From NCBI GenBank assembly GCA_964352225.1, contig CAYGRM010000291.1, positions 1-8,816 of the forward strand: a stretch of 8,816 bases of DNA. Direction: 5' to 3'. Made by a program: the position numbers and the translations under genes. This document shows positions 5,899 through 8,816 of this stretch, one piece after another. The notes beneath the pieces were generated by a model, which saw only the letters and a program-made list of their open reading frames with translations, searched no databases and had not been told where the DNA came from. Numbering within the stretch: the stretch's first letter is position 1; each line of letters starts with the position of its first letter. This stretch comes from CAJQQY01 sp964352225. Lineage in GTDB: Bacteria; Bacteroidota; Bacteroidia; Chitinophagales; Saprospiraceae.

Positions 5899-6426
5899 AT
5901 GTTTAAAAATAAATTAGCTCGCAACATCATCATTCTCCTTATCGTCATCGCTAACATCGGTTGTGATCAAATATCAAAAAAAGTAGTTCGTGAATCTGTC
6001 GAGCCAGGAGATCGTATCGAAATTATCAATCAAAACTTCCTCTTGATGAATGTCGAAAACGATGGAGCGTTTTTGAGTTTAGGAAGTAATTTCTCGCCCG
6101 TACTTAAAAAAATTTTACTACTTGGCTTACCCATGATCATGTTGATAGGAGTTTTGCTTTATCTTTTTACACAAACAAAATTACCGAAAACCGCTTTGAT
6201 CGGTTGGAGTTTTGTCATTGGCGGAGGAATTGGAAATATGTATGATCGCATCAAATTTGGTTCGGTGACAGATTTTCTATTCATTGATCTGGGAGGTATT
6301 TTTAGGACCGGAGTTTTTAATATGGCTGATGTTTCGATTATGGTTGGAATGGGTTTTTTGATTTTATTTTATATCCAGGATGCCATGAAAAAAGAGGAAC
6401 CATCTGTAGAGTCAGATCCCCAATAA
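5899..6426 (+). CDS. lspA: Lipoprotein signal peptidase (signal peptidase II)
   Basis: A 175-residue inner-membrane aspartyl protease that removes the signal peptide of prolipoproteins after diacylglyceryl transfer to the lipobox cysteine. Conserved blocks are present: DQISKK (Asp23, Lys27), NDGAFLS (Asn54), GGGIGNMYDR (residues 108-117), SVTDF (Asp125, catalytic) and FNMADVSI (Asp144, catalytic). Four hydrophobic segments are visible, near residues 8-22, 72-90, 98-113 and 138-158, as expected. The short acidic tail (KKEEPSVESDPQ) is cytoplasmic by the usual topology. The gene follows the second nucleotidyltransferase by 19 nt and precedes a methyltransferase by 13 nt, so it is probably in one operon with them, although nothing links lipoprotein processing to these neighbours. 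Cys22 beside Asp23 looks like a lipobox at first sight but lacks the hydrophobic residue at -3. Confidence 0.96.
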   Translation: MFKNKLARNIIILLIVIANIGCDQISKKVVRESVEPGDRIEIINQNFLLMNVENDGAFLSLGSNFSPVLKKILLLGLPMIMLIGVLLYLFTQTKLPKTALIGWSFVIGGGIGNMYDRIKFGSVTDFLFIDLGGIFRTGVFNMADVSIMVGMGFLILFYIQDAMKKEEPSVESDPQ

Positions 6427-6439
6427 AAGAGTCTGCTCA

Positions 6440-7075
6440 ATGGATAAAAATAAAATTGCCGTTGACGTTTTCAATAAATTAGCTAAAACGTATCAAGACA
6501 AATTTATGGATGTGGATTTGTACGAAGACTCGTTTGATTTTTTTTGTCAAAATATTAGAACAGAAAATGCAGAGATTTTAGAAATCGCTTGCGGTCCAGG
6601 AAACATCACTAAACATTTATTAGATAAAAAACCAGACTTGAAAATTTTAGGAATTGATTTAGCCCCCAACATGATTGAGTTGGCAAAGATCAATAATCCA
6701 ACGGCAAATTTTAGAGTAATGGATTGCAGAAATATCCAAACAATTGACAAAAAATTTGAGGCCATCATGTGCGGATTTTGCTTGCCTTACCTTTCCAAAA
6801 AAGAAACTTCCCAACTAATTTTTGATGCTTCCAATCTTCTAAAATCGAATGGACTATTTTATTTGAGTACGATGGAAGATGATTATTCCAAATCTACTTT
6901 CAAAAAAGGAAGTTCTGGTGATGAAATTTTCATGCATTATTATTCTGCTGATTTTTTAAAAAATGAATTGACTAAAAATGAATTTCAAATAATACATTTA
7001 GATCGAAAAGAATATTTTCATAACGAAGAAAAAACTACTGACTTAATTATTATTGCACAAAAGAATTTCACTTGA
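6440..7075 (+). CDS. Class I SAM-dependent methyltransferase
   Basis: A 211-residue protein with a Rossmann-type methyltransferase core. Motif I is ILEIACGPGNIT (residues 46-57), which binds S-adenosylmethionine; motif II is ILGIDLAPNMI with Asp73 as the ribose-binding acid; then FRVMDCRNI with Asp95 near the adenine, and FEAIMCGFCLPYLSKKE as the motif IV region. The overall pattern is that of the methyltransferase 11/25 group acting on small molecules, but the acceptor cannot be read. There is no membrane segment. It begins 13 nt after lspA and is probably the last gene of that transcript, because a 148-bp gap with a strong hairpin follows. Confidence 0.9.
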   Translation: MDKNKIAVDVFNKLAKTYQDKFMDVDLYEDSFDFFCQNIRTENAEILEIACGPGNITKHLLDKKPDLKILGIDLAPNMIELAKINNPTANFRVMDCRNIQTIDKKFEAIMCGFCLPYLSKKETSQLIFDASNLLKSNGLFYLSTMEDDYSKSTFKKGSSGDEIFMHYYSADFLKNELTKNEFQIIHLDRKEYFHNEEKTTDLIIIAQKNFT

Positions 7076-7093
7076 AAATGTTAGAATGCGTTG

Positions 7094-7198
7094 GGAACAC
7101 GGATGCCGCGGATCGAGCAGGTTTACGCGGATTTTCTCCCAGCATATTGTAATCGTCAGATCCGCTAAAATTCGCTCGATCCGCGGCATCCATGTTCC
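7094..7198. repeat. Second hairpin family, GGAT/GCGGAT type
   Basis: A 105-bp hyphenated palindrome. Arms 7094-7132 and 7160-7198 match at 33 of 39 positions and both contain GGATGCCGCGGATCGAGC, which is perfect over 18 bp; the loop is 27 nt. GCGGAT occurs at 7108 and 7127, and ATCCGC at 7160 and 7179, so both arms carry the word at a 19-bp interval. It is much more GC-rich than the surrounding DNA and unrelated in sequence to the GACT family. It sits between the methyltransferase stop and the transporter start and could end upstream transcription or stabilise the message (inference). No flanking duplication is seen. Confidence 0.9.
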
Positions 7199-7223
7199 AT
7201 CATTTTTTTATTATTTTCGCTTT

Positions 7224-8759
7224 ATGAAAAACCTCAATCATAAAGTCTTTTGGATTCCCTTCTTTCTAGTTTTACTCTCCTTACTTTTTAGTGTTTTAGA
7301 TCAAAAGTTATTTCTCGAAAAAACCACAGCAGCCAATAATTGGATTCTCGAAAATTTTGGAATCCTATTTTCCTGGAGCACTTTTGCTTTTCTTATTTTG
7401 CTTGTAGTTGTATATTTTTCTCCTTTGGGAAATATAAAAATTGGAGGCGAAAAAGCACAACCAATTTTAAGTAAATGGAAATGGTTTTCCATCACCATTT
7501 GTACGACGATTGCCACAGGAATTTTATTTTGGGGAGCAGCTGAACCACTTTCACATATGCATAATCCCCCCGCAGGTTTGGGCGTCGAAGCAGCCTCAGC
7601 AGGAGCCCAAAATTTTGCCATGTCCACGATGTTTATGCATTGGACATTTTCACCATATGGAATTTATACGGTTGGAGGATTACTTTTCGCTTTGTGTTTT
7701 TACAATTTCAAACAACGGTTCAGTTTGGGTTCTTTGTTTTATCCATTGAGAGAAAAATCAATTACGGGAAACCTAGCACATGGAATTGATGCAATATGTT
7801 TGTACAGTTTAGTTGCGGGAATGGCAGCAAGTTTGGGAACTGGGATGCTGACGATTTCAGGGGGAATGAATGCGATTTTTGGAGTGACACAAACGACACT
7901 TTTACTTGGAATGATTGGTTTAGTAATCGTCATTTCATTTGTGTTCTCTTCCGTTTCAGGTTTACAGAAAGGAATTAAGATTTTATCTGACATCAATATC
8001 AAAATATTTTTTGGCCTCGCAATTTTCGTTTTCATAACTGGCCCTACTCTAGAAATGTTGGTTTTTGGTTGGGATGGAATTCAAGATTATGTGTTGAATT
8101 TTATCCCTAGAAGTTTGAGTTTGGGAAATGAGTTGGATGATACTTGGCGAAATAGTTGGACAGCTTTTTACTTTGCCAATTGGATGGCATGGGCGCCAAT
8201 CAGTACTTTATTTTTAGGCTTCCTTTCTGTGGGTTATCGAGTGCGAACCTTTATTCATTTCAATTTAATTTTCCCTTCCTTATTTAGCATGGTTTGGATG
8301 ATTATTTTGAGTGGGACGACAATGTCGGTTGATTTGGCCGAAGGAAGTATTTTTCCCCTCAATCAAGTGATGGCAGAACAAGGGGTGCAAGGAGTTATTT
8401 TTGGTTTACTCGAATATTTGCCTTGGGAAAGTTTTGTGAGTATTGTATTTCTCTTCGTCACCTTTTTATCATTTGTGACCGCAGCTGATTCGAATACAAC
8501 CGCGATGAGTAATATTTCTAACCATGGCATTTCGCCAAAAAACCCAGAATCACCTTTAGGAACAAAGATAGTTTGGGGAGTCTTGATTGGAGGGATTTCA
8601 TTCGTGATGGTTTCCTCAACTGGAATTAAGGGAGTGAAAATGTTATCAAATTTAGGTGGATTTCCCGCATTGTGGCTGTTTATGTTTGTGGGATTGAGTT
8701 TAGGGAAATTAGTTTGGAAAAGTTATGATGATATAAAATATTTTACCCCCAGCCCTTAA
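7224..8759 (+). CDS. BCCT-family transporter (betaine/choline/carnitine)
   Basis: A 511-residue membrane protein with about 12 hydrophobic segments, typical of the betaine-choline-carnitine transporter family, which imports quaternary amines for osmoprotection or as nutrients, usually driven by sodium or protons. Family landmarks: ILFWGAAEPLSHMHNPP (100-116), FMHWTFSPYGIY (137-148), AHGIDAICLYSLVAGMAASLGTG (positions 185-207), AFYFANWMAWAPIS (314-327) and FVTAADSNTTAMSNIS (417-432). In the TM8-type segment, compared with the usual YWAWWISWSP, two of four tryptophans are replaced (by Phe317 and Asn319) and Trp320 and Trp323 remain, so the substrate may differ from glycine betaine. There is no long charged C-terminal tail like the osmosensing tail of BetP. 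The frame is open upstream for 57 codons, but these translate the hairpin at 7094-7198; ATG 7224 (MKNLNHKVFWIPFF) starts just before the first membrane helix and is preferred. No clear promoter is seen. Confidence 0.93.
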   Translation: MKNLNHKVFWIPFFLVLLSLLFSVLDQKLFLEKTTAANNWILENFGILFSWSTFAFLILLVVVYFSPLGNIKIGGEKAQPILSKWKWFSITICTTIATGILFWGAAEPLSHMHNPPAGLGVEAASAGAQNFAMSTMFMHWTFSPYGIYTVGGLLFALCFYNFKQRFSLGSLFYPLREKSITGNLAHGIDAICLYSLVAGMAASLGTGMLTISGGMNAIFGVTQTTLLLGMIGLVIVISFVFSSVSGLQKGIKILSDINIKIFFGLAIFVFITGPTLEMLVFGWDGIQDYVLNFIPRSLSLGNELDDTWRNSWTAFYFANWMAWAPISTLFLGFLSVGYRVRTFIHFNLIFPSLFSMVWMIILSGTTMSVDLAEGSIFPLNQVMAEQGVQGVIFGLLEYLPWESFVSIVFLFVTFLSFVTAADSNTTAMSNISNHGISPKNPESPLGTKIVWGVLIGGISFVMVSSTGIKGVKMLSNLGGFPALWLFMFVGLSLGKLVWKSYDDIKYFTPSP

Positions 8760-8816
8760 AAGCAATGTCATTGACATAAGCGATTTTTTGAATATCGATT
8801 TAAGAACGCTTCGCTA
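8760..8816. other. Unassigned right edge
   Basis: 57 bases after the transporter stop. They contain a small palindrome, ATGTC-ATT-GACAT (8765-8777), followed seven bases later by six T, a weak terminator candidate. On the minus strand one frame is open from the window edge to a stop near 8772, so the 3' end of a convergent gene is possible but too short to support. Confidence 0.3.

Noticed and set aside
5953..5966. Lipobox in the LspA N-terminus (Asn-Ile-Gly-Cys)
   Set aside because: The -3 position is Asn rather than a hydrophobic residue, and the following DQ-SK belongs to the peptidase core.
7212..7219. TATTTTCG as a -7 promoter box for the transporter
   Set aside because: One mismatch to TAnnTTTG and only four bases before the ATG, leaving no room for a normal leader.
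7053..7223. In-frame upstream extension of the transporter (57 codons) overlapping the methyltransferase end
   Set aside because: It consists mostly of the GGAT-type hairpin and has no membrane or family similarity; ATG 7224 fits BCCT N-termini.

Overview
The window reads as chromosomal DNA from a member of the Bacteroidota. It is AT-rich, starts lack clear Shine-Dalgarno sequences and sit behind A-rich leaders, the first gene ends in a type IX secretion (Por) sorting domain, and one candidate promoter matches the Bacteroidota -7 consensus TAnnTTTG. The class or genus cannot be fixed from this sequence alone, and no rRNA, tRNA, CRISPR array or transposase was seen.

Left region (1-2940). The 3' part of a secreted phospholipase-D-like protein (1-990, +) converges on a branch-1-type nitrilase (1094-2029, -), followed by a short single-stranded DNA-binding protein (2250-2816, -) with an unusual 70-residue N-terminal extension. 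Each of the three intergenic gaps from 990 to 2940 holds one copy of the same long hairpin element (993-1093, 2038-2164, 2827-2939). The first two copies share identical 26-bp terminal inverted repeats beginning TTTTTTGCCGCTGAC. Inside each arm the word GACT recurs every 9-12 bp and is mirrored in the other arm. This is the most distinctive unexplained signal in the window.

Centre (2940-5880). A divergent control region carries three 10-bp direct repeats inside a 10-bp inverted repeat and a candidate minus-strand promoter. It is followed by a calcineurin-like phosphoesterase, a 70-bp array of ten heptamers, and two adjacent DNA-polymerase-beta-type nucleotidyltransferases of the RlaP-like type, separated by 2 nt. 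The phosphoesterase and paired nucleotidyltransferases could be a nucleic-acid end-processing or RNA-repair module; that is inference from family and order only.

Right region (5880-8816). Lipoprotein signal peptidase (lspA) and a class I SAM methyltransferase follow with gaps of 19 and 13 nt, probably in the same transcript as the nucleotidyltransferases. A second, unrelated hairpin family (7094-7198) separates them from a BCCT-family transporter (7224-8759), probably for a betaine, choline or carnitine-like solute. The last 57 bases are unassigned.
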